This document shows, piece by piece, positions 17,087-26,422 of a stretch of 64,000 bases of DNA. The stretch is taken from the NCBI RefSeq assembly GCF_011634775.1, contig NZ_JAALXT010000001.1:124001-188000 (forward strand), in the 5' to 3' direction. The translations under genes and the position numbers were made by a program. The notes under the pieces were generated by a model. The model ran no database searches and had not been told where the DNA came from. It worked only from the letters and a program-made list of their open reading frames with translations. This DNA is from Thalassoroseus pseudoceratinae. GTDB lineage: Bacteria; Planctomycetota; Planctomycetia; Planctomycetales; Planctomycetaceae. How positions within the stretch are numbered: position 1 is the stretch's first letter; each line of letters opens with the position of its first letter.

Positions 17087-19943
17087 AGCAGAACTCGTTG
17101 GAGTTGAAGAGGACTAAGCAAACATCCGCGAGTGCCCGTGTGCGGAGATCACAATCCTTCGGTGTCAGATCGGGGACAAATTCGGAATTGGCGTAGAGTG
17201 TCTCTTGGAACGAAAACTTTTCGCCAGTGTTCTCTTCGATCGCGTTCCGTTGAACTTCGAGCGGTTGCCCCTCAAATTCAATCGAAATTTCTCGGTGTCG
17301 TTCGATCATTTGTCGCCAATGTTCGACACAAAATTTTTGTTCCTCAGGACTCGCGGCTCGTCCGAACGCGAGTTGGAAACAACGGTCGATCGCTTCGCGG
17401 TCTGACCCATGCTGTTGCTTGAGGACTCGGTCCGCCAATGCCAGCGCCCGTGAATAACTTGCTTGGCTATTGAACAAGGCAAACACTTGTGGTGTCACCG
17501 TGCTGACATCACGACGTTCACATGAGAAATCGGCTGACGGCTTGTTGAATACGTCCATGGCCGGGTCGACAAGCCCCCGCAGTTTCAAAGCGTAGATCGA
17601 CCGGCGATGACGCTGCTCTGGCTTAGGATTCGGCACCCAAGCCGACGCGAATGTGCCCATCACCTGTCGCGGCTGAAGAGCGGCTTCCAAGTTGATTTCC
17701 GGACGATTCGGGATCCCCCCCAAGGCAGTGTTGAGTTCCCCCGTTGCGGCTAGCATCGCGTCACGAATTTCTTCGGCGGTGAGTCGTCGTGGCTGGAAGA
17801 CTGCATAACTCTTCCTCTGCGGATCGTAAGCGGCAAGTTGCGACCGATCGGGATGCTCCGCACTTCGACGATAAGCGTCACTCAGCATGATCGTGCGATG
17901 CAACCGCTTGAACGACCAACCCTCCTCCACAAATGTCGCGGCCAACCAATCCAGCAATTCGGGATGAGTCGGGCGTTTCCCCGTGCTGCCGAAATTGCTT
18001 GGATTCCCCGCAATCGGCTGCCCAAAGTGCCAACCCCAAATTCGATTCACGATCGTACGGGTCGTCAGCGGATTCGCCGGATTTGCGACCCAATCGGCAA
18101 ACGCTTTGCGTCGACCGGTGATAGATGCGGGAATTTTCGACGGAACCTGGGAATCCAAGACGCTTAAAACACTCGGCTGAACTGCTTCGCCCGCCGCAAA
18201 GGGATCGCCACCGGTGAGGATGGTGGTTCGCTCGAGTTCGCCAATCTTCATCGGTTCCCGTGGCATCCGTAGTGGCGAGGACACATTTTTTAACTTCGGT
18301 GTCCGTCCCGAATAAACCGACAACGCAAACGGTTGATACCGGTCAAATTCCCATTGCAAGCGTTGTATTCCCTTGCGAGCGACCCGTTCGAGCCCAAATT
18401 GCTCCGGTGTGAACCCCACTAATTTCGGAGGATAATCTTTCTCGGCCAATTTCAATTTTCGCATCTCGCCGCGAGCACGCCCGAACACGCTTTGCGAATT
18501 TTGTTTCGAGAGCTTCTCGACAACTTTGTTCCATTGCGATGGGTCTTTGTCGTTCTGACGATACCACTCCTGAGCATTCTCCAACATGGCTTGATCGAGT
18601 TCAGCAAGCGTCTGCTTGTACTTCTTGTGACGTCGTTCAAGAACTGTTTTTTCGCTGAAACCGCTCTGATTTTCCGTCGGTAAGAACTCCGCCTTTCGTT
18701 CCGCCAACTGCGTGGTGGCAAAGACAGCTTGAATACCGTAATAGTCCCGAGTGGGCACGGGATCGAACTTGTGATCGTGGCAACGCGCACACTGCAATGA
18801 ATGAGCCAAGAACGTTTCGCCCACGCTATTGGTTACATCATCGAGAAATCGTTGCCGAGCGACTTTGGCGACCTCCATGCCGGTCAACTCCCACGGTCCC
18901 ATCCGAAGGAAACCGGCCGCTACGATCGATTCGGAATCGTTGGCATCGATCTCGTCTCCAGCGAGTTGCTCGCGGATGAATTGATCGTATGGCTTATCGT
19001 TGTTGAAGGATCGCACCACGTAGTCCCGGTATCGCCAAGCGTTTCCACGTTCGTAGTCGTTCGCGAATCCCGATGAATCCGCGTAGCGAACCACATCGAG
19101 CCAATGTTGAGCCATCCGTTCGCCATAGTGAGGGCTACTGAGTAGCCGATCGATCAGATCCTGCATCGCGCGGTCTGCGTCTTCGGCATATCGATTTGCG
19201 AACTCCGTGACCTCATCGGGCGATGGCGGGAGTCCCGTCAAATCGAAGGTCGCTCGACGGATCAGGACTTCGGCGTCGGCCGGCCCCGCAATTTCCAAGC
19301 CATCCGGGAGACGACTCCGGATTAATTCGTCAATCGCCTGCGATCCATGACGACGCGTTTCGGGCTTTTGAACGGGTTGGTACGCCCACAATGATTCAGG
19401 ATCATACTTGCGTTTTGTCCACTCATCGGACAATCCCCCGGACGTTGCCACCGGGATTCCGTCCTCGACCGACCACTCGTCAGCGTAGGCTTCTTCGATC
19501 TCGGCCTGGCGTTTCTTCGATGGCCAAATGGCACCGGTGCTGATCCAGTCTCGCAGCCATTCGGTTTCGGTTTTCGACAATCGTTCCGCCTCTTTCGGTG
19601 GCATCGCAGACCACTCATCGCTGTCGCGGAGCACGGCGAGGTACAAGGAACTTTCGCTGGGTTTGCCCGGCACGATGGCGGGTTCACCGCTGTCGCCCCC
19701 CAAACTCAACCCTTTGAGTGAGGTGACATCGAGCGATCCCTCGATATTCGTCGGATCGCCACCATGGCATGCACGACACTTCTCTCTCAGCAACGTCGAG
19801 ATGCGGCGAACGAACAGTTGCTCGCTCGTCGAAACCTTCTCGTTGGCATACGCGACGGAACATTCGCAGGAAATCACCAGCATCGCAGCCGTAACGCAAA
19901 TCAATGCGAGTCGATTCCAATCGAAACGGAAAACAGATTCCAT
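17076..19943 (-). CDS. PSD1-type protein: cytochrome-c-like domain, DUF1549, DUF1553 (second copy)
   Basis: The protein has 955 residues from the ATG at 19943, chosen because a signal peptide (LALICVTAAMLVISCECSVAYA) follows at once. The frame is open back to 20072 but that extension is hydrophilic. PSCyt1 carries heme motif C56-x2-C59-H60 (CRACH) followed by GGDPTNIEGSLD. DUF1549 has QHWLDVVRYADSSGFANDYER and CARCHDHKFDPVPTRDYYG. DUF1553 has NRIWGWHFGQPIAGNPSNFG and RRDVSTVTPQVFALFNSQ. Unlike the copy at 5284-8181 there is no discoidin-like insertion; the middle region (about 430-560) is a charged helical stretch. It overlaps its DUF1501 partner by 11 nt. Confidence 0.9.
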   Translation of the reverse strand: MESVFRFDWNRLALICVTAAMLVISCECSVAYANEKVSTSEQLFVRRISTLLREKCRACHGGDPTNIEGSLDVTSLKGLSLGGDSGEPAIVPGKPSESSLYLAVLRDSDEWSAMPPKEAERLSKTETEWLRDWISTGAIWPSKKRQAEIEEAYADEWSVEDGIPVATSGGLSDEWTKRKYDPESLWAYQPVQKPETRRHGSQAIDELIRSRLPDGLEIAGPADAEVLIRRATFDLTGLPPSPDEVTEFANRYAEDADRAMQDLIDRLLSSPHYGERMAQHWLDVVRYADSSGFANDYERGNAWRYRDYVVRSFNNDKPYDQFIREQLAGDEIDANDSESIVAAGFLRMGPWELTGMEVAKVARQRFLDDVTNSVGETFLAHSLQCARCHDHKFDPVPTRDYYGIQAVFATTQLAERKAEFLPTENQSGFSEKTVLERRHKKYKQTLAELDQAMLENAQEWYRQNDKDPSQWNKVVEKLSKQNSQSVFGRARGEMRKLKLAEKDYPPKLVGFTPEQFGLERVARKGIQRLQWEFDRYQPFALSVYSGRTPKLKNVSSPLRMPREPMKIGELERTTILTGGDPFAAGEAVQPSVLSVLDSQVPSKIPASITGRRKAFADWVANPANPLTTRTIVNRIWGWHFGQPIAGNPSNFGSTGKRPTHPELLDWLAATFVEEGWSFKRLHRTIMLSDAYRRSAEHPDRSQLAAYDPQRKSYAVFQPRRLTAEEIRDAMLAATGELNTALGGIPNRPEINLEAALQPRQVMGTFASAWVPNPKPEQRHRRSIYALKLRGLVDPAMDVFNKPSADFSCERRDVSTVTPQVFALFNSQASYSRALALADRVLKQQHGSDREAIDRCFQLAFGRAASPEEQKFCVEHWRQMIERHREISIEFEGQPLEVQRNAIEENTGEKFSFQETLYANSEFVPDLTPKDCDLRTRALADVCLVLFNSNEFCYVY

Positions 19944-20167
19944 GGTCAATCCATCAAGGCAAGAGAACGGAATTGCGATGGTTGAAGGCGGTGAAAGGAC
20001 CGATCTGTTTGCAACCATTCGGCTGCGGTACTCTCGGATGGGCTGCCCAAACCTGGTCATTTCCGTTGTCACTTTCGAACGAAGTGAACCGGGCCGAGGC
20101 AGGACAACTTTTTATATCCTATCAACTCGACGGGGCGGAGCAATATGACCACATCGAGATGTCCGGC

Positions 20168-21379
20168 TCACGGAAGTCCGTTCGGCCCCGGATCGAGCAA
20201 TTGAATCACATGTTGGACCTGAAATGGCCGCTCAACCAGCCCACGTTTTCTGGCGGAATGCCATTGCATCATGCAGACGTGGTTCGATGTCGCCACGATA
20301 CGAGGGTCGCCCGGAGCTTCCCTCAGAAACGAAGACTTTTCGGCAAGGATTTGATGAGCATTATCCGGATGCGTCACGTTGTAGACGCCCCCTGACCCGC
20401 AACAATCCCGCGCTTGCGGAGCAAGTTCCCATTGATAGCCGGTTGCATCCAGCACCGGTTCTGGAATCCCTGCTTCACGCTGACCATGAACCAGATGACA
20501 TGGCAAATCAACATACACTCGTGTGCGATCGTCCGGACGTCGCCGATGTTTCAACGGTTGCGTTGACAGAAATTTGAGCACATCCAGAACAGGCACGCCG
20601 TCTGCCAAGATCTTCTGCAGGGCAAGCCCACATCCGGACGAGTTTGCAACGACAGCGTCAACATCCTTCGAATCGAAGACCTGCCGATTGCGTTTCTGAT
20701 CCGGAGTCGGCAAGCCGAGATGCTCCGCAAACGCTCCGCAGCAATCTTGCTCCTCTGGCACGAACACCTGGATATTATTTTCAATGAGGACCCGCACCGT
20801 AGCGAAGTTGATCTCCCGAAAAACGGCTTCCATCAAGCAACCCGTCAAAAGAGCGACACGAGGCCCTTTCGGTTGATGAATTTGCATGAGCCGTTTGGCA
20901 TAAGCAGCCGTCGACTGAAAAGTCTTCGGTTGGCCAGGAAACGCAAGTCGATGACCGATCCAGCCTTGTCGACGCAACCAACGAACGGGAAGATTCAACC
21001 ATTGAAAAAGTCGCGGCCGTTGAACCAACCAAGCAGCCATCCGAAGCTGCTTCGGAATTTGAGCTCGCCCCGTCGCCACATGGTCTTTGCGAATTAGCTC
21101 AAGTAAATGACCGTACGGCACATTTGCGGGGCAGGCCGGTTCACATGCCAGACACCCCACACATTCGGCCGTGTACGTCGTGGTCCATGGGTCTGGTTCA
21201 AGCCTTCCATCGGATTCTTCACGCCACAATCGCAGACGTCCCCGCGGCGAATTATTTTCGTCGCCGCTCAGCTGGTACGTCGGACAAACTTCCAGACACA
21301 ACCCGCAGTGTACGCAGTGACTCAGCAACTCAGGATCGATTTTCGTTCGGGAATTCTCATCGTTCGGTGACCGTTCCAT
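20168..21379 (-). CDS. glcF: Glycolate oxidase iron-sulfur subunit
   Basis: The protein has 403 residues from the ATG at 21379. The upstream gene's TGA shares its last base with this ATG, so translation is coupled. A longer frame to 21466 lies inside the upstream gene. Two ferredoxin-type clusters are visible: C22VHCGLCLEVCP and then ECVGCLACEPACP, each CxxCxxC...CP. Two CCG domains follow with EEQDCCGAFAEHLG and ARDCCGSGGVYNVTHP. This is the standard GlcF layout. It transfers electrons from the flavin subunit, encoded just upstream as a GlcD-GlcE fusion, to the quinone pool during oxidation of glycolate or lactate to the 2-oxoacid. Confidence 0.92.
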   Translation of the reverse strand: MERSPNDENSRTKIDPELLSHCVHCGLCLEVCPTYQLSGDENNSPRGRLRLWREESDGRLEPDPWTTTYTAECVGCLACEPACPANVPYGHLLELIRKDHVATGRAQIPKQLRMAAWLVQRPRLFQWLNLPVRWLRRQGWIGHRLAFPGQPKTFQSTAAYAKRLMQIHQPKGPRVALLTGCLMEAVFREINFATVRVLIENNIQVFVPEEQDCCGAFAEHLGLPTPDQKRNRQVFDSKDVDAVVANSSGCGLALQKILADGVPVLDVLKFLSTQPLKHRRRPDDRTRVYVDLPCHLVHGQREAGIPEPVLDATGYQWELAPQARDCCGSGGVYNVTHPDNAHQILAEKSSFLREAPGDPRIVATSNHVCMMQWHSARKRGLVERPFQVQHVIQLLDPGPNGLP

Positions 21380-23829
21380 CAGATGGAGAACTCCCGTTCC
21401 AAAGTCTCCAGCCAAGACTGTTCCACCGGTCCCGGTGCATCCGGTGAAAGATGCCGTGACGACCAATCGCCACCAACAAGCTGAAGTGAAGGCTCCACGA
21501 AGGTCGCCAAATCACGTAGGGAATTCGTCAACTTTTCCGGTGTCAAACCGTCGAAGTAGTTGTGAACGACACCGTTCGCACATAGCACAACGCAGGTCGC
21601 CGTTTCGAAATTCTGTGTGATTTTCTCAGCCAATTTCAAGGCGTGTTGTGGCGTGGTTTTGACGACGAAGTCGGGGCAATCATCGTTGATCTGTTGCTCA
21701 TCGTGAACTTCAAAAGACAATGACCACTCTTGAGCAATCGAACGGATAGCGGCTTCGAAAACCGGCCAATCCCGCTGCGAACAATTGACCGCGACTCGCA
21801 GGAAGTCGGTCGTTGCAAAGGAACTTTGCACGCAATCGATGGAATCAAACCAATGACTCCAGCAACTCATGCGAAAACGATTCGCCGCAGCATGCAACGC
21901 GGGGCGATCGCCAGTCAGTACGATCGTCCTCGTCTGTTCGCAATCCGGTCGCAACCGCAACACATAATCAACCGGTTCCCCCCAAGGGCATTTCGTGGGA
22001 CCATCACCCCACACGTGCCACGCGTTGAGCAGGAATCGCAACAGGTCGTATCCTGTCGTCGATTTCACAACCCGCTCCCCAATCCGAACAACACGTCCGC
22101 TTGGTAATTTCCAATTCATACCAACGATATTGTCAAAATATGGCCCAAACCGCGACGACGCAGACGCGTACCCGGTGCTGGCCGTTTGCGTTCGCAGACT
22201 GGAATTCATCCCGTCGAAACCCAATGGGAACCGCAGGCGGTGAGGTGCGGCCAAATCCTGCACGTCGGCGACAACAGCATCAACGGACACGCACAGAATG
22301 CCGTCAATCGGGTCCAAGAAGTGAGAAAAGCACCGATGATCCCGTTGTGGAATTTCGTCGGGTGAGTCGCACTTGATAGTGCTTTCACCAAAACGGCGAT
22401 TCGCAAAAACTTTCAATGGGTTGAGCTGAGAATGCGAATCGAACGTTTTCGAAACAGCCAGTTGCAACCGCATCATGTCCGGGCCGAACACCAACGGCAT
22501 GTACGCGGTTTTGTCATTCCCGATACCATGCTCACCAGAGAGTGTGCCGTCGATTTCAATGACACGCTTCATCAAACGTTTGCTGATTTGCTCGACTTTC
22601 TCCAGTTCGCCGGGAGTCTTCGAGTCGAACAAAAAATTGGGGTGTAAATTGCCGTCACCCGCGTGGAATACGTTGACAACAGGAATTCCAGCCGCGTCAG
22701 ATTCCCGGTAGACAAGTTCCAGAACATCCGCCAGCGATCGCTTGGGTATCACGGCGTCCTGCACAAGAAAATCGGCGCTAATTTGCCCCATCAAGCCACC
22801 AGCGACTTTCCGAGCTTTCCACAATCGCTGCCGTTCTTTCGGATCGTCACTGTACGCCACATTGTCAGATCCCGACTCCTTCAGGATGTCCACAATCGAA
22901 TCGACCCGCGTGTTGACCAAAGCTTCGAGGCCGTCGATTTCTGTAAGAATCAGAAACGCATCCGTCGGCAACCCGACTGCCATGGGACTGTTTTCGACCA
23001 TTGCCACACAACGCGGGTCCATCAATTCGATCGCCACCGGGCACGACTCATCAGCCGACAATCGATGGATTGCCCGCTCCGCTGTCTCCAAGTCTGGAAA
23101 GGTCGCGCGAAATGTCCAAACCTTCTTCGGACAGGGAAGCAATCGCAACCAAAACCGAGTGAAGACTGCTAGAGTGCCTTCGGAACCGACCATCAGCCGC
23201 TTCCAATCCTCTCGCCACGCTCCCCGCCCGCCAGCGGGACCGCCGAAACGATGAACCGAACCATCCCCAAGAATGGCCTCTACGCCGAGGATATATTGGC
23301 TCGTCACACCGTACCGAAAACAGTGTGCCCCACCCGCATTCATGGCGACATTCCCGCCGATGGTGCAAACCGGTCCACTGGATGGATCGGGCGGGTAGAA
23401 CATTCCCAATGGTGCCAACGCCCGCTCCAATTGGTTCAATGTGACACCACATTCCACCTCACACCAAGCGTTCTCGACATCAATCTCACGAATCTTCCGA
23501 AACGCCGACAAGTGCACGACGACTCCACCTTGAGCCGCAACAGGACCACCAGACAACGACGTTCCCGCACCTCGAAAGCAAATCGGCAAACCAATTTGAT
23601 CAGCATTTTCCAGCAACTGCGTCAGTTCCTCGGCATCGGCAGGGATGACAACAGCATCGGGGCGATAGATTCGATAACCCAATCCGTCCGTGTCATACCC
23701 TGCGAGTTGCGCGGGCGCGGTGAGCACACGACCACGCACAATCCACTGCTCGAGTTGATCTCGGAGCAATGCACGTTCTGCCTTGCTCACAGGAGAGACA
23801 AACTGCCGATGACTAGAAATAGAGGTCAT
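21379..23829 (-). CDS. glcD: Fused glycolate oxidase flavin subunits (GlcD-GlcE)
   Basis: The protein has 816 residues from the ATG at 23829. A TTG start at 23844 is also possible; it would overlap the sulfatase stop by 4 nt. Residues 1 to about 475 are a full FAD-linked oxidase: PICFRGAGTSLSGGP, DPSSGPVCTIGGNVAMNAGG, VFHAGDGNLHPNFLF and GEHGIGNDKTAYMPL. From about 500 a second half resembles GlcE, with GMNWKLPSGRVVRIGERVV and KSTTGYDLLRFLL, where GlcE usually has KNxxGYD. In E. coli GlcD and GlcE are separate, so this is a fusion of neighbouring subunits rather than a duplicated FAD domain. GlcF follows with a 1-nt overlap. Reaction by family: 2-hydroxyacid (glycolate/lactate) to 2-oxoacid. 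Confidence 0.88.
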   Translation of the reverse strand: MTSISSHRQFVSPVSKAERALLRDQLEQWIVRGRVLTAPAQLAGYDTDGLGYRIYRPDAVVIPADAEELTQLLENADQIGLPICFRGAGTSLSGGPVAAQGGVVVHLSAFRKIREIDVENAWCEVECGVTLNQLERALAPLGMFYPPDPSSGPVCTIGGNVAMNAGGAHCFRYGVTSQYILGVEAILGDGSVHRFGGPAGGRGAWREDWKRLMVGSEGTLAVFTRFWLRLLPCPKKVWTFRATFPDLETAERAIHRLSADESCPVAIELMDPRCVAMVENSPMAVGLPTDAFLILTEIDGLEALVNTRVDSIVDILKESGSDNVAYSDDPKERQRLWKARKVAGGLMGQISADFLVQDAVIPKRSLADVLELVYRESDAAGIPVVNVFHAGDGNLHPNFLFDSKTPGELEKVEQISKRLMKRVIEIDGTLSGEHGIGNDKTAYMPLVFGPDMMRLQLAVSKTFDSHSQLNPLKVFANRRFGESTIKCDSPDEIPQRDHRCFSHFLDPIDGILCVSVDAVVADVQDLAAPHRLRFPLGFDGMNSSLRTQTASTGYASASSRFGPYFDNIVGMNWKLPSGRVVRIGERVVKSTTGYDLLRFLLNAWHVWGDGPTKCPWGEPVDYVLRLRPDCEQTRTIVLTGDRPALHAAANRFRMSCWSHWFDSIDCVQSSFATTDFLRVAVNCSQRDWPVFEAAIRSIAQEWSLSFEVHDEQQINDDCPDFVVKTTPQHALKLAEKITQNFETATCVVLCANGVVHNYFDGLTPEKLTNSLRDLATFVEPSLQLVGGDWSSRHLSPDAPGPVEQSWLETLEREFSI

Positions 23830-23840
23830 GAATTTCAAAC

Positions 23841-25550
23841 TCAATTCGACGACTTCGAACGTGGTTGGCGTGTCCGCTTCCGTTGTCCACCCAGTTCTTT
23901 CGTCTTTCGGGCAAGGGCACTGATTTCATTGAGTTGACGTTGCCACGCTTGCTGAAGTTCACGAACCTTCTCCGGGTGCGTGCTTGCCAAGTTCTTCGTC
24001 TCTGAGCGATCCTTCCTGAGATTGTAGAGCTCCCACTCTTCGTTGTCTGCAGCCACCAATTTCCAGTCGCCCACGCGAATCGCACGATTACCCTCGTGTA
24101 ACCACCACAGTGAATCACGGCTGACTGAAATATCCTCAGAAAATGCTGGACGTAGACTACGACCAGGAGCGGCTGGGATTGGCTCACCGTTCCATTGTGT
24201 CGGCTTTTGAATCTCAAGCACATCGAAAATGGTCGGTACGATGTCAATCACATGGGCTGGTGTGCGACGGTATTCACCTTTCGCGTCGATCCCAGCTAGC
24301 CAATGCACAATCAGAGGTGTACTTATTCCTCCTTCGTGAACCCACGTCTTGTGCCGACGAAACGGGGTATTGCATGCACTCGAGAAGCCAGGTCCTAAAC
24401 ACAGATACGTTGATGCGCTACCGGGTTCTGCATTCGGATCGTGTCCACCGTGCCGCACCATAATCTCTGCACTGGCTCCATTGTCAGAAGCGAAGAAGAT
24501 TAATGTATTCTCAAGTGCTTGCATCTCTTGAAGCTGTTTAACAAGCCGCCCAATTTCGCGATCCATTCGATCGACCATCGCCGCGTGAATGGCCATCTTC
24601 GTGGCTTGGAACTTCTGTTGCTCGTCGGTCAAGTCTTCCCATGGCAACGGTCGATTGATTTCACCGGGTCCCAATTTTTCCAAGGCATCAGGAAAGTGAT
24701 ACGGAGGACCAACGTCTCGTTCCAACTTCGAGAGGGAAGTATTTAACAGTCCCATCTCACGTTGCCGACTGTGTCTAGCCTTCCGCATCTGACCCCAACC
24801 GTCCAAATACCGATCACGGTAGCGTTCAATATCTTCCGGCAAGGCGTGGAGTGGGAAGTGCGGCGCGATGAACGCGACATATTGAAAGAATGGCTTCGTT
24901 GCGTGCTGCTTCGAATGATCTTCTAAACATTCAATAGCATGATCGACCGTCGCTATTGTCGCGTAATAATCGGTATCGTCTTGTCTAGTAATTGGCTTAT
25001 CATCGATCCGGTTCCCACCCGAACCAAAGAAGTTTCCTTGGTTCCGCATGTCTAGCGAACGATCAAAACCACCATCAAGTACCGGTCCATCGATATGCCA
25101 CTTTCCGCTGTGATAACAACGGTACCCGTGCGGTTTCAAATAGTCGGGTAGCAGGCGGGCCCATTCTTGTCGTTGACCACGACCGCCACCGCCGAGATTC
25201 GGCAGTGCATCTCGATGGACTTGCTGCGCATAATAGCCCGTAAGAAGTGCAGCACGGGTCGGCCAACACCGAGCAGTGTTATAGAACTGTGTGAAACGAA
25301 GTCCATTCGCTGCTAGACGATCCAAGTGCGGTGTCTGAATCTCCCCGCCATAACAACCAAGATCCGAGAACCCCATATCATCAGCCAAAATGAGTACAAC
25401 ATTCGGCCGCTCCTTGCTTTCCGCAGAACAGCGGTCTTGTGACGAAGTCACGAGCAGAACGAACACAAGAATCCGACTGGCCAAGGAAGTGAGATGACTC
25501 AGCTCTCTGTCAGTGATCGTTTTCCGAACGCAACGCCTAAAGAATTTCAT
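23841..25550 (-). CDS. Sulfatase (arylsulfatase A-like, formylglycine type)
   Basis: The protein has 569 residues from the ATG at 25550, with GGAAGG upstream. The signal peptide is ILVFVLLVTSSQDRCSA. The N-terminal metal site RPNVVLILADDMGFSDLGCYG supplies the paired Asp. The maturation motif is C95-W-P-T-R, where Cys95 becomes formylglycine; GYYAQQ follows. Other family landmarks are YHSGKWHID, YVAFIAPHFPLHALPEDI, LIFFASDNGASAE and a C-terminal ELYNLRKDRSETKNLA. Secreted sulfatases are abundant in planctomycetes and act on sulfated polysaccharides or other sulfate esters. The basic C-terminal tail (KRTRQPRSKSSN) is notable. The stop lies 11 nt before the glycolate oxidase ATG, so the genes are probably co-transcribed. 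Confidence 0.93.
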   Translation of the reverse strand: MKFFRRCVRKTITDRELSHLTSLASRILVFVLLVTSSQDRCSAESKERPNVVLILADDMGFSDLGCYGGEIQTPHLDRLAANGLRFTQFYNTARCWPTRAALLTGYYAQQVHRDALPNLGGGGRGQRQEWARLLPDYLKPHGYRCYHSGKWHIDGPVLDGGFDRSLDMRNQGNFFGSGGNRIDDKPITRQDDTDYYATIATVDHAIECLEDHSKQHATKPFFQYVAFIAPHFPLHALPEDIERYRDRYLDGWGQMRKARHSRQREMGLLNTSLSKLERDVGPPYHFPDALEKLGPGEINRPLPWEDLTDEQQKFQATKMAIHAAMVDRMDREIGRLVKQLQEMQALENTLIFFASDNGASAEIMVRHGGHDPNAEPGSASTYLCLGPGFSSACNTPFRRHKTWVHEGGISTPLIVHWLAGIDAKGEYRRTPAHVIDIVPTIFDVLEIQKPTQWNGEPIPAAPGRSLRPAFSEDISVSRDSLWWLHEGNRAIRVGDWKLVAADNEEWELYNLRKDRSETKNLASTHPEKVRELQQAWQRQLNEISALARKTKELGGQRKRTRQPRSKSSN

Positions 25551-25729
25551 CTGCGAACCTTCCGCACATATAGGTGAGCAATGAGAGAGTGGGTGCAATT
25601 ACTCTAGGAATTCATCAGATAACAACTAGCGAACGAAACACTCAACCCCGTGAGCGACGTTTTATAGGACTTAGTTTGATTCCCGACGCCTGTCAATGTG
25701 ATGAAAATTTCCTGACAAGATCGGCCTTA

Positions 25730-26422
25730 TTAATTGGTCGCGGCAAATTGTTGCCAAAGTTGGTCGAAGGTTGCTTGGAATGGTTTGATCAGACGCAAAT
25801 CGCCGGACAGAATAAAATTTTCTTCGTTGTATTCGGCGGCACCACGCGTCCAATTGTAGCTCCCAGTGAGAAGAGTTTGCTGGTCAAAGATCGCGAACTT
25901 GTGATGCATATGATAGGGCGAGCGATCTCGACGCACCTCAATACCAATCGACGCCAATCGCTCAACATCGGACCCGGCATCGAATGATTTGTCATCGTCC
26001 GTGATAATTCGCACGAGGATTCCGCGTCGATGAGCGTCTGCAATCGCAGAAGCAATCCGATTGTCCGTAATTGTAAACACACAGACATCAACTGTACGCT
26101 TCGCCGTTTGAAAGAGACTCGCGATTCTCGTTGGACAATCATCGCCTGGACTAAAATGGCTTTCGACATCGGCAATCGAATCTTCAGGACTCGGCACGAG
26201 CAATTTGATCACATCCTCGAGCCAACCAAGCGTTTCCCGAGCCGGTACATCGTTGAAGCCAGTCGCCGCGACTTCGAATGCTAGTCTTCGCAAAACGCTG
26301 AGATTGTGCGGAGTCAAAGCGACACCATCCAGGACGCGTGACAACGCTCGTTTCTCGCTCCGAGACAACCGTCGATCGTCTAGTGTTTGCTCAAACTGAT
26401 ACCTGATTTGATCGAGATCCAT
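25730..26422 (-). CDS. Phospholipase-D-like protein with a single HKD motif
   Basis: The protein has 230 residues from the ATG at 26422, whose A is the last base of the upstream gene's TAA (TAATG coupling); a TTG 12 nt earlier is rejected. Residues 1-70 form a helical region rich in Leu/Arg. A PLDc_2-type domain starts at about 95: RTVDVCVFTITDNRIASAI, GILVRIITDDDKSFDAGSD, then H173-x-K175-x4-D180 in HMHHKFAIFD, followed by LLTGSYNWT. One HKD per chain means a homodimer would be needed, as in bacterial Nuc and mitochondrial PLD-like nucleases. There is no signal peptide, so it acts in the cytosol. A nuclease role is more likely than a lipase role. Confidence 0.8.
   Translation of the reverse strand: MDLDQIRYQFEQTLDDRRLSRSEKRALSRVLDGVALTPHNLSVLRRLAFEVAATGFNDVPARETLGWLEDVIKLLVPSPEDSIADVESHFSPGDDCPTRIASLFQTAKRTVDVCVFTITDNRIASAIADAHRRGILVRIITDDDKSFDAGSDVERLASIGIEVRRDRSPYHMHHKFAIFDQQTLLTGSYNWTRGAAEYNEENFILSGDLRLIKPFQATFDQLWQQFAATN

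Noticed and set aside
19944-20072. Extension of the second PSD1 protein to an earlier start at 20072
   Set aside because: The added residues are hydrophilic and would precede the signal peptide.
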